Assembly (NCBI GenBank): GCA_028023455.1
Contig: JAQFVV010006238.1
Coordinates: forward strand, 8,171,349-8,235,348
From: Epiperipatus broadwayi
Taxonomy: Eukaryota > Onychophora > Udeonychophora > Euonychophora > Peripatidae
Reading direction: 5' to 3'
DNA length: 64,000 bases
The notes beneath the pieces are model-generated. The model was given only the letters and a program-made list of their open reading frames with translations, was not told where the DNA came from and did not search any database. A program made the position numbers and the translations under genes. Below are positions 49,976-61,628 of the stretch, piece by piece (position 1 is the first letter of the stretch; each line of letters starts with the position of its first letter).

Positions 49976-50390
49976 TTGTCTTTAGCAACAAGAGAATATA
50001 CATGTAAATGGAAAAATATGGGTGATTTAGTCTGAAAATTATGTAAGGAAGGAATAGAAAATATTAGGCATCTGTTAATTGAATGTAAATCCTTGAAAAC
50101 AGAAAGGGCACATATAATGAAGTTATGGAAGAATAAATATAAAAAAAAGTGATTAAACAGAAAGTGGATTATTGGTTTTTATGCTGGGGTTGGGAAAAGA
50201 TAATGGGGATTTAGATGTAAAGGCCATTGAGTTGACAAAGATTATGTTGTGGAAATGGGATGGAGCAGAATATGGGAAAACTTAGACTGGGGAATGTAAA
50301 ATAAAGTAGCTAACAGGTTTCTCTGGGCATAATTGCTGAGAGATTCTTGGCTTTGTTTAAGGAGATGCTACAGTACATCACATCACATCC
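49976..50390 (+). pseudogene. LINE 3' end, copy 1: RT C-terminal zinc-knuckle region
   Basis: One frame gives REYTCKWKNMGDLV, a stop where a cysteine is expected, then KLCKEGIENIRHLLIECKSL. This is the Cx2C...HxxxxC zinc-binding motif that closes many LINE ORF2 proteins. The second cysteine, histidine and last cysteine are present; the first is lost to TGA. The remainder is shifted and matches the second copy at 53488-53907. The end is a short repeat of 'cacat'. The element is strongly 5'-truncated (about 415 bp kept). Confidence 0.8.
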
Positions 50391-51429
50391 TACTAAGAGC
50401 TAATTGGATGTTTATTTGAGTATGATGCCAACATTGATAAAAATTTGTTACTGGTGAATAAGTTTGCTTAAATTTTGCAAAAGCTAGTTAACTTATATTG
50501 TTACTCATTTAACAATGTGCACATTTGGCTTATATAATATGTGCAAAAAGTATGATTATGACTTTAATCTGGGTGCTTTATAAGCAAATTGTAATTATTT
50601 TGGATTTGGTATATAATAATAATGATGATGATAATAATAATAATGATGATGATGATGACATTAATAACAATAATTATTTATTTATTTATTAATACAGCTA
50701 ACAAAACCATTTAAAGAAATACATTATAACTTAAATATTTGATAATGTAATTGTTGTTTCCTCAACAAATGTCTTTAGATCTACTAAAAATATGTCAATG
50801 TCATTAAAAAATATATTATAAAAATTTGACAATCTGTATAATGATGCCAAATATGAAGTTTCACATTTATATTTATGGATACTAAATAAATAAATAATAA
50901 TAATAAAGATAAAACATGAATTCAGCTCACAGCTACACCATATTATAACTGGTATTGATGTAATCAATCCCAATTATTATGAAAACTTTATTCTTCAATG
51001 ACAAATATTCATTTAATAACCAGTATTGTACAGCTATTAAGTCTCATTATAAATTTCCGTGGGAATTTAAAAAAAATAGTTGTCTCCAAATTTAAGTTAC
51101 TTAATAAAAACTTTCATGTTCAATTCAGATTTGAAGTCCAGTCCATATTCAAAGAAGCCTAATGCAATAACATAGTTATCCTAATTCATTTTTGAAATGA
51201 TTAATGCTAATTGAGGGCATTAGAAGTCCATATCACATCCAGAAAATAGACTGTTAATAAACCATAAGAGTAAATAAATAAATAAAATAATCATTTTTCT
51301 ATTTTTCTATTTCATTTATATTAAAAAAAAACAATATTAAAAAATAAAGAATAAAAATTGAATACACATAACTTATAATATTAATAATAAACTAATAGTC
51401 AAGTGCTGGGTATGTATAAAAATACATAA
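50391..51429. other. AT-rich stretch; AAT/GAT triplet region
   Basis: An impure (AAT)/(GAT) triplet run lies at 50612-50690. The 80-codon minus-strand frame at 50731-50973 shows no domain. Confidence 0.45.
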
Positions 51430-51680
51430 AAGGAAATTAACCTTCAAGCCTGCACTGTTCATTTTTAGAATATAAATTTATGTGCAGTCACACATCAGTA
51501 AGAGTTTTAAAACATAAGTGAATCACTTTTACTTAGAACAGTAAGGGTTAGCTTACATAAGAATGAGTTCCAAGCACAAGTGATTCACTTGTGTTTTTTA
51601 AACTCTTACTGATGGGTGAGTGCATAGAGATTTATGCATTAAAAATGAACAGGTCAGATTTGAAGGTTAATTTTCTTTTG
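51430..51680. mobile_element. Fold-back element, family M
   Basis: The arms 51430-51530 and 51578-51680 are inverted homologues ('attaaccttcaagcctg'/'tttgaaggttaat', 'catcagtaagagttt'/'aaactcttactgatg', 'gtgaatcac'/'gtgattcac'). The spacer of about 50 bp is unlike the rest. No frame is present. It abuts a long (TAA)n array, a frequent landing place. Confidence 0.75.
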
Positions 51681-51681
51681 C

Positions 51682-51862
<181 letters not shown>

Positions 51863-51932
51863 GTTGCAATAGTAGTAGTAGGAGGAGGAGGAGGATTAGT
51901 AGTACCACCAGTAGCAGTAGTAGTAATAATTT

Positions 51933-52782
51933 TCCTATATAACAAAAAATAATACTTTTTGGCTTTTCTTATGAATATTTGAATAATAAAACCAAAACCT
52001 GATTGACAGCTGACATTGTTTCAATGGCCAAAGTGTAAATCTATTCTTAATATGAAAACTTATGTATTCATTAAGCAGAGAAATGTAGGGAAAACATTTT
52101 GTGGATTAATTGAGAGTGATTCTTATTGTGATTTTCAACCCACTAAAAAGTGACAAATAAATGGTGATGGTTATTTAAAATTATATAATTTAAATTTTCT
52201 TTGTAAATTGTCAATCATTTAAGAATAAAACAAGAACTATGCTCTATTCTAGTCCTATCTAGTGCAATTTTGAGTAATCACTGATTAACAGGTGCATATA
52301 ATATCCCTATCCTTATTGTTAACAATCTTTATACTAAGACTACTTCAGATTTTATCAATTAGGTTTGGGATTCAAATTTAAAAGAAATGCATCCAATAAC
52401 CATTATTAATCATTTTATCTGTCAAGCTGATAATCTAAAATTCAAATTAGCCTAATTATTTGAACTCAACTGAATCTAGTTCAATAACTATATATTTTAT
52501 ACCATCATAACTGAGGTCACTTTATTGAACTGGATAGAAATCTTAATAATAACAAATCATTGATCTTTTTAACTTAAACAATACAATAGAACAGCTTTCC
52601 ACTAATTTGAATATTATGTTTTTAATATGACAAATAAAATGCAATAAAAGATAGTTGGTGAACTTGTTGAAGGTATTGTGTTTTCCTGAAGGTTTATGAT
52701 AATGGTGTTCTAGTTGTATTTTTATATTGGGCAATTTCCATCATCTAATATGTGTATTAAATGTCTTTAGAAAAAAATAACT
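51933..52782. other. AT-rich stretch without recognised features
   Basis: No gene or repeat family was recognised. Confidence 0.45.
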
Positions 52783-53258
52783 TTACTTAAATATTCCCAA
52801 TACAGTCAACTGTTAGTAATAGCACACAAAACGGGTCTGTACAATTTTGAGAGGTATTATTCTCCCCTCATCTTCAGGTGTTTCTGGCCTGACCAGTGAC
52901 AGTATCAGCATCAGATTTGAACCTGGACACTTAGATTCTTGAATATTGAAATTTAAGGTAACCATCAACCAACTGAGCCATTTTGCCATAGCATTTCTTT
53001 CAGGAGGAACCTCATAGATAAGTATATGAAATTTTTACAGACTGTTGCTTTGGCAGGATGGCTTAGTTGGGTATAGTGTTACCTTAAAATTCAATACACA
53101 AGAATCTAATGGTCCAGGTTGGAATCCCACGCTAGTACTGTCACTGGTCAAGCCAGAAACACCTATAAAAGAGGGAAGAATAATCTCTCTCAAAATATTG
53201 TGATATACTAACCAGTTTGATGTGCTATTACTAACAGTTGAATGTATTTGAAATATTT
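52783..53258. mobile_element. tRNA-derived SINE, head-to-head pair
   Basis: The right arm (about 53045-53258, plus) carries A box TGGCTTAGTTGG (53068-53079) and B box-like GGTTGGAATCC (about 53119-53129). The left arm (52783-52995, minus) carries TGGCTCAGTTGG and GGTTCAAATCT. Both continue through 'actgtcactggtca', 'ccagaaacacct' and 'gctattactaacagttga'. Each arm is thus a complete SINE of about 200 bp, with tRNA promoters facing inward (heads in the middle) across a spacer of about 50 bp. Transcripts from the two arms would be complementary. Confidence 0.88.
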
Positions 53259-53334
53259 AAATAAATTTAAATTTTTCTAAAAACATTCGATGCGCATATT
53301 AGATGATGGAAATAGCCCAATATAAAAATGCTGA

Positions 53335-53487
53335 ATTTATGTTTGCATTTTGATTGATAAAGGCAAAAGCCAGAAATTAGTTTAAGCATGAAGATTTGAA
53401 TACTATACTAAGAATAGGGATTTATATGCATCTCGCAATCACTGTTTATTCAAGCTTACACTAAATGGCACTATAGTAGAGATTGTT
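53335..53487 (+). repeat. Family B fragment, copy B6 (diverged)
   Basis: The order 'aaaggcaaaagccagaaatt', 'aatagggattt', 'tgcatctcgcaatcactg' and 'cactatagtagaga' follows the family B consensus. The hammerhead CTGATGA is degraded. It runs directly into the LINE 3' end. Confidence 0.6.
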
Positions 53488-53907
53488 TTGTCTTTAGCAA
53501 CAAGAGAATATACATGTAAGTGGAAAACTAAGGGTGATTTAATTTGTATATTATTTAAAGAAGGAATAGAAAATATTAGGCATCTGTTAATTGAATGTAA
53601 ATGCTTGAAAACAGAAAGGGCACATATAATGAAGTTATGGAAAAATAAATATGAATAAAGTGATTATACAGAAAGTGGATTATTGTTTTTTATGCTGGGT
53701 TTGGGAAAAGAGAAGGGGGATTTAGATATAAAGGCCATAGAGTTGACAAAGATTATGTTGTGGAAATGGGATGGAGCAGAATATTGGAAAACTTGGACTG
53801 GGGAATGGACAATAAAGTGGCTAATAGGTTTCTCTGGGCATAATTGCTGAGAGATTCTTGGTTTCGTTTAAAGAGAAGCTACAGTATATCACATCACATC
53901 ACGTCTT
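53488..53907 (+). pseudogene. LINE 3' end, copy 2: RT C-terminal zinc-knuckle region
   Basis: This copy reads CILFKEGIENIRHLLIEC: the first cysteine is intact and the second has become F, the reverse of copy 1. After one stop the frame runs open for about 60 codons, ending GFSGHNC at the stop 53848-53850, with tryptophan-rich WKTWTGEWTIKW. A 3' UTR of about 55 bp ends in 'cacatcacatcacg'. The two copies differ at few positions, so both derive from one recently active family. Both start within a few bases of each other ('ttgtctttagcaac'), so truncation points coincide. Confidence 0.82.
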
Positions 53908-56585
53908 TTATTGTTTAAGCTGATACTTTTAAAATTTGTTGTTACCAATTAAAAATAATTGATAAGAATAGTTGCATAATTGAAAATAGTTGTATCTAAC
54001 TTAGCTTTTAGAAATTATAAATCTCTAGGAATCCCTGGATAGTGAAACATTCATCATTCTTGAAGTGATGCTGATTTCTTTTGTAATGTGTTGATTAAAA
54101 ACAGAAATGCCAATCTTAAGAAAAAATAACAAACAAAATTCCCATGCTAAAATGAAACTAATCTTTATGATGTTTCTACTCATTTATTGTTTGCAGTGAT
54201 GTTAAAATATCAGTTATAGTAAAAGAGCGATTTTTGTCTTTAAAAATTTATGCTATCATAATCCCTATATTTTCCAAAAGGTGACTCAACTTTTTTGTTT
54301 ACTGCTCTCTTCTTCAAATATTGAAAGCTAATTATTTTCTCAGTATTAACAATTAACTTTTTTCTCCCTCTGTCTTTCCCCTCATATCTTATTTAATCTT
54401 TTATAATATATCTTTGAAAATTATTTTGGATTATTGTGCATGTTCAATAAATACTTCAAATATTAATAATTTGTATTTATTCTTTTCACTATTTCGCACG
54501 ATTATAGATTAGTGCAGGGATAATGTGACAAAAATGAGGGGCATAGTGTCCATGGATCATGACCAAATCTATCACAGCATTAGATTTCTTAATGAATTTT
54601 CAATCAATAAATCCATTTAATTATGACTATTATTTACTGTTTTTTATCTATTTGATTATTCTACAAATAAACATTGTTTGTTTCTGATTTTTTTTAATCT
54701 TTAAATTCATACTTGTACATATTTGACAATATTCTTAAAGAAAATAAACCTATTTTTATATCTGTTTTTTATTTAATCTTTTATTAAGAGCTGGATCATT
54801 TTTCATATGTCTGAAAGTTTATATTACTCATATTTCTTAAAATAGTGACTCCTTATTTTTGAGTAATTATAGATCAATATATATAATTTCTGTAATTTTT
54901 AAATGGTTGAAAATGATGGTTAAAGAGAAAATGATATTTTTACTTCAAAAATAACATAAATCAGTAAGGTTTTTTTTTTTTTGGTGGAAATACATAAGTT
55001 TCTTTTATAAACATGTATGCAATTTAACATCTACCTTAAATAATGATCTCAAAGCTATTGTTATATGTTTAATCTTATATAAAGATTTTATGGTTGTATC
55101 TAATAAAATATTCTTTAAATATTCTTACTAATATGGTTTTTGTAGACGTCTTGCTTCTTGACTTGCAAATTATTTAATCTGCATTAACTGCTATGTGATA
55201 TCAGTATCAATTTTCAAATGCTTAATTCCATATTATTTTTTAATTGAACAAATATCTCTCTTGGTACCTTCCTAAATGTCTTATTTTGTAAAAATTAAAT
55301 TAGTTTGAATATATCTCATGCAGTTTTAATTTTATATATCCCTTTTCTGTTTTAGTGATATATCATAATGATTATAGTCTGGATGGTTATAAATTTAAAT
55401 ATTTTGCAGAAAATTGCTACTATTAGTTATCTTTTAAGACAAATACAATAAAAGTTATTGTAACTAATGGCAACAATAATAAAAAGCAAATTTATTTCAT
55501 TATAATAACACATTATAAAAAAAAAACAATCACTTGATTATAAAAAAAGTCAATTGAATTTAATTAAATAAAAATAATTTTATTTCACATTCAGGCTATA
55601 TTTTTAAATAGAAATAATTTAACATAAGAATATTATAAAAAGAAGGAACAGCATCCAATTATCCCACTGATAAAATATGTAAACGAGTCCATTTACATAA
55701 TTAAAATAAATACTATATAAGCAGAAATTCAGTGGGATAAAATAGCTATGATTATGATGTCCATAACTCAAATGCACCTGGCCCTAATAACTAGTAGATG
55801 AAAGAAGGATAACTGAAATAGCCAACACAAGTATGTAAAATTGCTACACTCACAAAATCATATCTTACAAATAATATGAGATACTGATTGTAGTGAAATG
55901 TGACAAAATTGCATTGCAATCATTGTATGTTAATAAATTAGAAGCAATCAATGGATTGTATTTTGTTTTTTATATTATGTAAATTATATCTTTTCACTAT
56001 ATTTAGAAACAAAGATTATTTATTAGTTAATCTGAATAAAATAAAAATGATGTATTTTTCACATAAATTTGTTCCATATTTTTTGACGTGATTATTTGTA
56101 ATAATTATTTCTTACATAGTAATAGTTTTGTACTCAGATTAATATTTTATTTGTTAATAATTGTTATTATCCAGGAGTATTTATTTATTCTAAAGTATCC
56201 TAATCAATTCATATTATATGTTTATCATTTATCTGTTTTATTTTCATCAGCTTAAATTTTCATTTATATTTCTTGTTCTGTTTAGGAAACTATTCTATTT
56301 TTGCATTATCTACTTTATCTGTTTTACAGAATTATGCAATACATATTATTTTTATCTTTTAGAGATATTTATAAAATTTGTATTTTCATTATTGTTTTAA
56401 GTGATATCAACTATATTATTAATAAAATAATGAACTAAATAAATGAATAACTTTTTCTCTTTTTAAAACTAGGCCATTTTTATATATAAAAATTGTTGCC
56501 CACATATTCATTATCATTATTTTTTGCATAAATCTTGTTTATTTTATGAATCAATTTTATTATGCATCAACTTTATTATGCATCA
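53908..56585. other. Long AT-rich stretch without recognised features
   Basis: I found no exon, RNA gene or member of the window's repeat families. Confidence 0.4.
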
Positions 56586-56606
56586 ATATATATATATATA
56601 TATATA
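56586..56606. repeat. (TA)n microsatellite
   Basis: Short TA array just left of the PLE-1 tail palindrome. Confidence 0.9.
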
Positions 56607-56639
56607 AAGTATTGGTTAATTAGAATAATATTGTAATCA

Positions 56640-56890
56640 TAATAAAAAATATAACAGTAATAAACTATTATAAACAGTCTTTCAATCTTCAAAAATACTT
56701 TCAGTTAATTTCTTAAACCTGCCTCAACTGCCATTAAATTCAAAAAAACACAAAGTTGATTTGAATTGATGACATTTGCTTCCACTTTATGTTTTTGAAT
56801 TTAATGGCAGTTGAGGTAGGTGTAAAAAATTAACCAAAAGTACTTCTGTGGATTGAAAGATTGTTTATAATAGTTTATTACCATTATATT
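56640..56890. mobile_element. Minimal head-to-head copy of the PLE-1 3' end
   Basis: The arms 56640-56755 and 56785-56890 are inverted ('taaactattataaacagtc' and inverse; 'ctgcc.caactgccattaaatt' and inverse). The outward-facing tail 'ttaaccaaaagtacttctg' matches 'ttaactgaaagtacttctc' of PLE-1 at 10506-10524. The coding end (FEFNG, then stop region) matches the FKFKW end of the 10.5 kb copy. Only about 100 bp per arm was copied, yet both orientations were inserted. Confidence 0.75.
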
Positions 56891-57389
56891 TATTATATAT
56901 ATTGTGCCAGACCATATAAAACATTCTCGCACAAGATGGCTGCAGGCAAGGCTTCAGCATGACTTATCATTATAATATTAAACTTATATATACACAATAC
57001 CACATCAATCATAATTGGATATATGTTATAGATATGTACATGTATTACATAAATAATTGGAGTGAAATATGTATATATTCTCACCCATGCACATACATTA
57101 CATAAATAATTGTGGTTGGTCTATGTATATATTCTCACCCACAGACATACATTACAAACATATATGCTATAATTGTAAATAAGGTTTTAAATACACATTA
57201 AATCAGTATAGTTTTTATTATATCATTATTTATCAGCTTGTAATATTTTTTTTTATATATATAAAGGAAGAAAGAAAAAAGATAAAAGGAAAACCAATAT
57301 GTTATAGTGACATTTGTTTACGTGTTGGAACTTTTTTTTATATATAATTAATTGTGGTTTTAATTTCTCCTTATTTGTAAAAATGAAAA
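56891..57389. other. AT-rich stretch without recognised features
   Basis: A weak direct repeat of 'acatacattacataaataat' and 'atgtatatattctcaccca' occurs at about 57050-57150. No gene was recognised. Confidence 0.45.
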
Positions 57390-57765
57390 ATACTTAATTG
57401 TAAATTATTAGAGAAAAAATATAGTTAGTAATAAATTTGGCTGAACGTTTTCGAGGAACCGTGCCTCATACTCATAGCCTTCGTGAAAATGTATTTGATA
57501 TATGTAAATGAGAATATTCAAATGAGTTACTGTTAAGTAGCCCATTTTTTCGAAATGTCGAAGCACGTGTCTCTTCTGTTGATTGCATGGATGTCTCTGT
57601 TAATGTAGAATGCCTCTTTTATCTTTCTCCTGTAGTCGTTTGGTTCTGAGCATAAAATAACGGGGTTAGCGGGTATGAAATTGTGCCCTGATTGTTTAGT
57701 ATGTTCAAAAAATGCAGAAGATGTACTGCTGTTCGTTTGGGCTCTAATAATTTACAATTAAGTAT
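57390..57765 (-). mobile_element. Penelope-like element PLE-3, 3' end, flanked by perfect 24-bp inverted repeats
   Basis: On the minus strand an uninterrupted frame of about 69 codons (57741-57533) reads SSAFFEHTKQSGHNF, then NPVILCSEPNDYRRKIKEAF, then NRDIHAINRRDTCFDIS and ends KKWAT. This is the conserved C-terminal part of the GIY-YIG region in Penelope-like proteins (xxEH...GH, RxxKEAxxI, INRxxG-like). Downstream is a tail with stem GAGG/CCTC (57453-57456 with 57464-57467) before GAAA, a hammerhead-like remnant. CpG sites are kept and no stop interrupts the frame, so it is young. The flanks 57390-57413 and 57742-57765 are perfect inverted copies of each other; a direct target duplication is not seen. 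Confidence 0.85.
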
Positions 57766-59994
57766 ATAATTAATTGTAAATTGTGTATATACATAATTTT
57801 ATATTTTTATTTTTTTTATTTTTTATTTTGTTCATTATATTTGTTGGTTTGTAATTAATCAACTTTTATTTCTGCAAAGCTTTTAGGCATAAATATTATT
57901 GTATTTCAACAGAAAGCATAAGTTTTGCAGAATTTAATTAAGAATCAGAAATAGCTAATGATAGGTGTATTGTTTAAATTCCAAAATTAATATAGATTTT
58001 AAAACATCAAGCAACTAGAAAAACCATTATCGATTGATAATAAAACTGTTATTAATTTTTTCATAGAAACAAAAAGTTATTGATAAAAAAGAAATTTTTC
58101 ATTGCAATGAAAATCTAACATTTCATATTCATTTTATTTGAAAAAAAGGAATAGAGCATTTTTTGAGTGAATGTGAATGAGGCAACACACATGCACAGTA
58201 CATATATATGTAAATGTGTTCTCTCAATTTACTGTTAATGACATCATTTTTTTGAATTTAAATCATATCACAATCTTAATTTAATATGCATTCTATATGT
58301 ATTTTTACATCTGATTTATTTATTTTTTCAAATTTTGTTCCTATCAATGCATTTTCATTTATATGTGTGTGTGTCTAGTGAAATATATTGAACACTAGCA
58401 GCCTATATATATATTGTAATCAAAGCTTACTAACAAAATATGAGCTATTATACACATACAATGTACTGCATAAACTTGGAACAGGGGTGGAATTAGAATA
58501 AAATATAGAGAATATGGTGTCTCCACTGTATTTTAGTGATGGATGGAATTCCATTATTCTATGATAAAGCTTGAGAAGAATGGAAAACTCAGAATTAAAA
58601 GTTTCAGCAACTGACTGTAAACTGAGTGAAATAAATAAGAAAAAACCTCAGCTTGAACTCTTACATAAATCTATCAAGTAATCAATCTATTATTAATTTC
58701 TTCAAATATCACATAGCCTCCCAAATGCCCTCGGGAAGAATTAAAGTTACTATTTTTAATTTTATAATATTGTTCTAAATATAAGAGCTAGAATAAATTG
58801 TTTTCCTGACAATAAAAAATACTTCCGATGATGATTAAGTGGTCGCATTTGTTCTAAGCATTTTGACTGTAATTAAAACATTTATTTTTAAATAGACAAC
58901 TTAACATCATAACAGTTTTCTATATTCCCCTCTAACGATTATCATTATTTGTAGTTAAGGCTTTACAGCTGTAAATAGTTTTTCGTTTATGTCTGTTTTT
59001 TAATGGATTACTGTTGAGTGAATACTTTTATTTTAAAACTGTCATTACAAATAATTTTACATGAAAGTATTAAAGTAATTAAAAATAACGTTTAATCTTT
59101 AATGTAAAACTAATAAAGATATCATTTTAATGTTTCGACTAATAAAAAATTCATTTTCGTTAATTCAATATTCAAGGGCTTTTTCTTTTTCAACTATGAA
59201 TTAATTTTTCAATTTATTATTAAATTGACTGGAATTTTTTTAATATTATTCTACAATAGGATTTTTTATATTGATTATAAAAATAGAATAGTAAATGGTT
59301 TTAAACCAAAATCTTTTTAAAAAATGCATAGTAATTAGAAATAATTATATTTTAAATGAAAGAGCGCAAATAACACTTATTTACATACTGATAAAAAAAA
59401 TAACAAAATTGAGATTAAAATAAACTGTAATTTGATATAAATATGACATTATATTTTAAATATTTTCATATCTGTTAAGTTTTTTTGTCATATAATTTCT
59501 ACTTTATAACCATATTATAAAATAATGAAGCCTCTTATATCAATTAAAATGCTTAAAGATTGCTTTCAATAAGAAAACAAAAAGATTATTTACAAAACGA
59601 CAATAGTTATGAAATATATATATATTAAAATATCCTAACTCATATCGTTACCTGAAAATCCAAATGCAAAATGTTAACTCATCTTCCCAAATACTGTTTT
59701 TTTTTTTTCAATAACGACTTCTGTGAATAAATATAACGTCTGAGCTTTATATTTGTTCACAGAGGGTATTGCTGAAAACCATAATGTTTGGGAGGGTGAT
59801 TTGAATATCGGTTAATATATATATAATGTGTGCCAATGATAAAGATGGGTGACTGTTTTTTTTTTCTCTTGACTGCCTTTAGAATTAATGCATGGGTTAC
59901 ATAAAAACAAAGTTTATCTAATTTCTTCAAAATTTGTAGGTATTGTCATAATCTGGATTTCATTTTACAACAAGAAATGCGATAAACCAATAAA
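57766..59994. other. AT-rich stretch; CpG somewhat more frequent after 58.8 kb
   Basis: No gene was recognised. Scattered CpG sites near 58725, 58827, 58937 and 59700-59820 hint at a different background, but no frame or repeat was identified. Confidence 0.4.
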
Positions 59995-59997
59995 CAG

Positions 59998-60129
59998 GCA
60001 AAACTCACTATACGTATTGGGGATATTGGATGAGTAGGCACTAGATGGGGATTTTGTGTACAAGCCTTCTGGCATCCTTTGATTACTCTAGCTTGCTGTG
60101 TGTGGCAATACGTATAGGGAGTTTTGCCT
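59998..60129. mobile_element. Family B fold-back, copy B7
   Basis: A 24-bp inverse end (beginning 'aggcaaaactcactatacg', 59998-60021) is joined to about 105 bp of plus-oriented family B ending 'caatacgtatagggagtttt' plus 'gcct'. The two ends pair as terminal inverted repeats with one mismatch. It could be mistaken for a MITE, but its inside is the family B 3' half. Confidence 0.8.
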
Positions 60130-60512
60130 ATTTTAAGAAATGTGATCTGTGAGAATCGCCTAAACTGTTTTGCCTGTTATAATGAAATCGTCAAACCCCA
60201 TTGAAATCATTCTTCGTCTCATAGCTTTCAACCATATACATTTCTATAAAAAATAAATGTGTAATAATATTTTTTCCAATTTCTAATAATTATTACACAA
60301 TTAAAATACAAAAATGATCATAAACTTTTCAAAAAATCAAGTTTTTAGACCATCATAATATTTTCTTGAAGTAATTCGCAAAGTTTGAGATCACCAAATA
60401 TTCAATTACTAGGCCTCAACATGTGGTTTCAGAAGCTTTGAAATTCCCACTTATTCAATTATCCTGAAGTTTTTAAATTTTTTTTGAAATTAAAATATTA
60501 AAAATATATATA
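60130..60512. other. AT-rich stretch without recognised features
   Basis: Nothing was recognised. Confidence 0.45.
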
Positions 60513-61628
60513 TACACCTGGGTCTCATTTTACATGATAGATAGGTTCCTCAGAAAACACGCGAAAATGAAATCGTGCAAAAATAGACATAACTTACATT
60601 GAAAAAGGGGGGATGTGGTCTGTGATTTTTGCAAAATTCATGTAAAAGCAAAGCACCAATGTAAAATTACTTTAAAATTCGCGCAAAAAAAAAAAATAAG
60701 GAAATAAAATATGACTAATAAAAAATTTCAAATTTGAAAAAAATTGATACAAGACAAACTCTTTTTAACTATAATATTTAATTTTATTCAAAATAATATA
60801 TTTTTATGCATAATTTACAGTACGATAATTTACATTTTTTATACACGTTTTAATTATTATCGCTATTTGCCGAAACACACGTTCGTTTGCACTCTCATGT
60901 TGTGTTAATGTTTTTCTGTTGACAACGTAATCAGTAATTAATCTTTGAGACAATGATTTTATTAATTGTTTATGAACTTAGACTTATGATAATAAAAAGA
61001 CATTTATTCACCACTGCTGGGAAAAATTTAATTAAAACTAACAACTAAAAATTAAATTCTTATTTTTGTCTTTAATTTTCAATTCCGTTTAAAAATCAAA
61101 TTTCACATCAGATTATTTCAAGTCGCTGTAAGTAATTTTTAAATTGTTAATTACAATTAAAAATCAGATTTTAATTTTTAATTATCAAATTTAATTGTGC
61201 CCACTGCTATTACTGACCTTTTAAAAATAAACTTGTGGACACTAAATGATTAATAATTGATTACATTCTTTTTTAAAAAGCAAAAACAGAATGTGATTTA
61301 AAATGCAAAATTAACACGCACAATGTTTGAACAAATTTACATTTTAATCTTGTAAAATTTAATGTGTGTATACATAAAATGTGGAAATCATGATTTTAAT
61401 TTCATTATTGCATAAAATCTTACTATTATAAAGCACTGAAAATATTGAAATTACTAAGATGAAAGTCGAATTCCAATAATGTGCTATTACTTTCAATATA
61501 ACATAACTGCGCAAAATTTATTATTTAAAGTAATAGCGCAATTTCGGAGTTCGACTTCTGGTGAAACACGAATCGCGTAACTTCAAAATCATGTTAAATA
61601 AGTCCGCGTAAAAAGAGACCCAGGTGTA
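60513..61628. mobile_element. Non-autonomous Tc1/mariner-superfamily (pogo/Tigger-like) DNA transposon
   Basis: The ends CACCTGGGTCTC (60515-60526) and GAGACCCAGGTG (61615-61626) are perfect inverted repeats; similarity continues to about 24 bp (TTTTACATG against TTTTTACGCG). TA dinucleotides flank both ends (60513-60514 and 61627-61628), the target duplication of the Tc1/mariner superfamily. CpG-bearing subterminal strings ('cacgcgaaaatgaaatcgtg') are like those of Tigger-type elements. No transposase frame is present in 1.1 kb. A second inverted pair lies inside ('gaaagtcgaattcc' at about 61463 and 'ggagttcgactt' at about 61546). Confidence 0.85.

Noticed and set aside
59998-60129. Independent MITE with 24-bp terminal inverted repeats
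   Set aside because: The interior is the family B 3' half and the inverted ends arise from the head-to-head arrangement.
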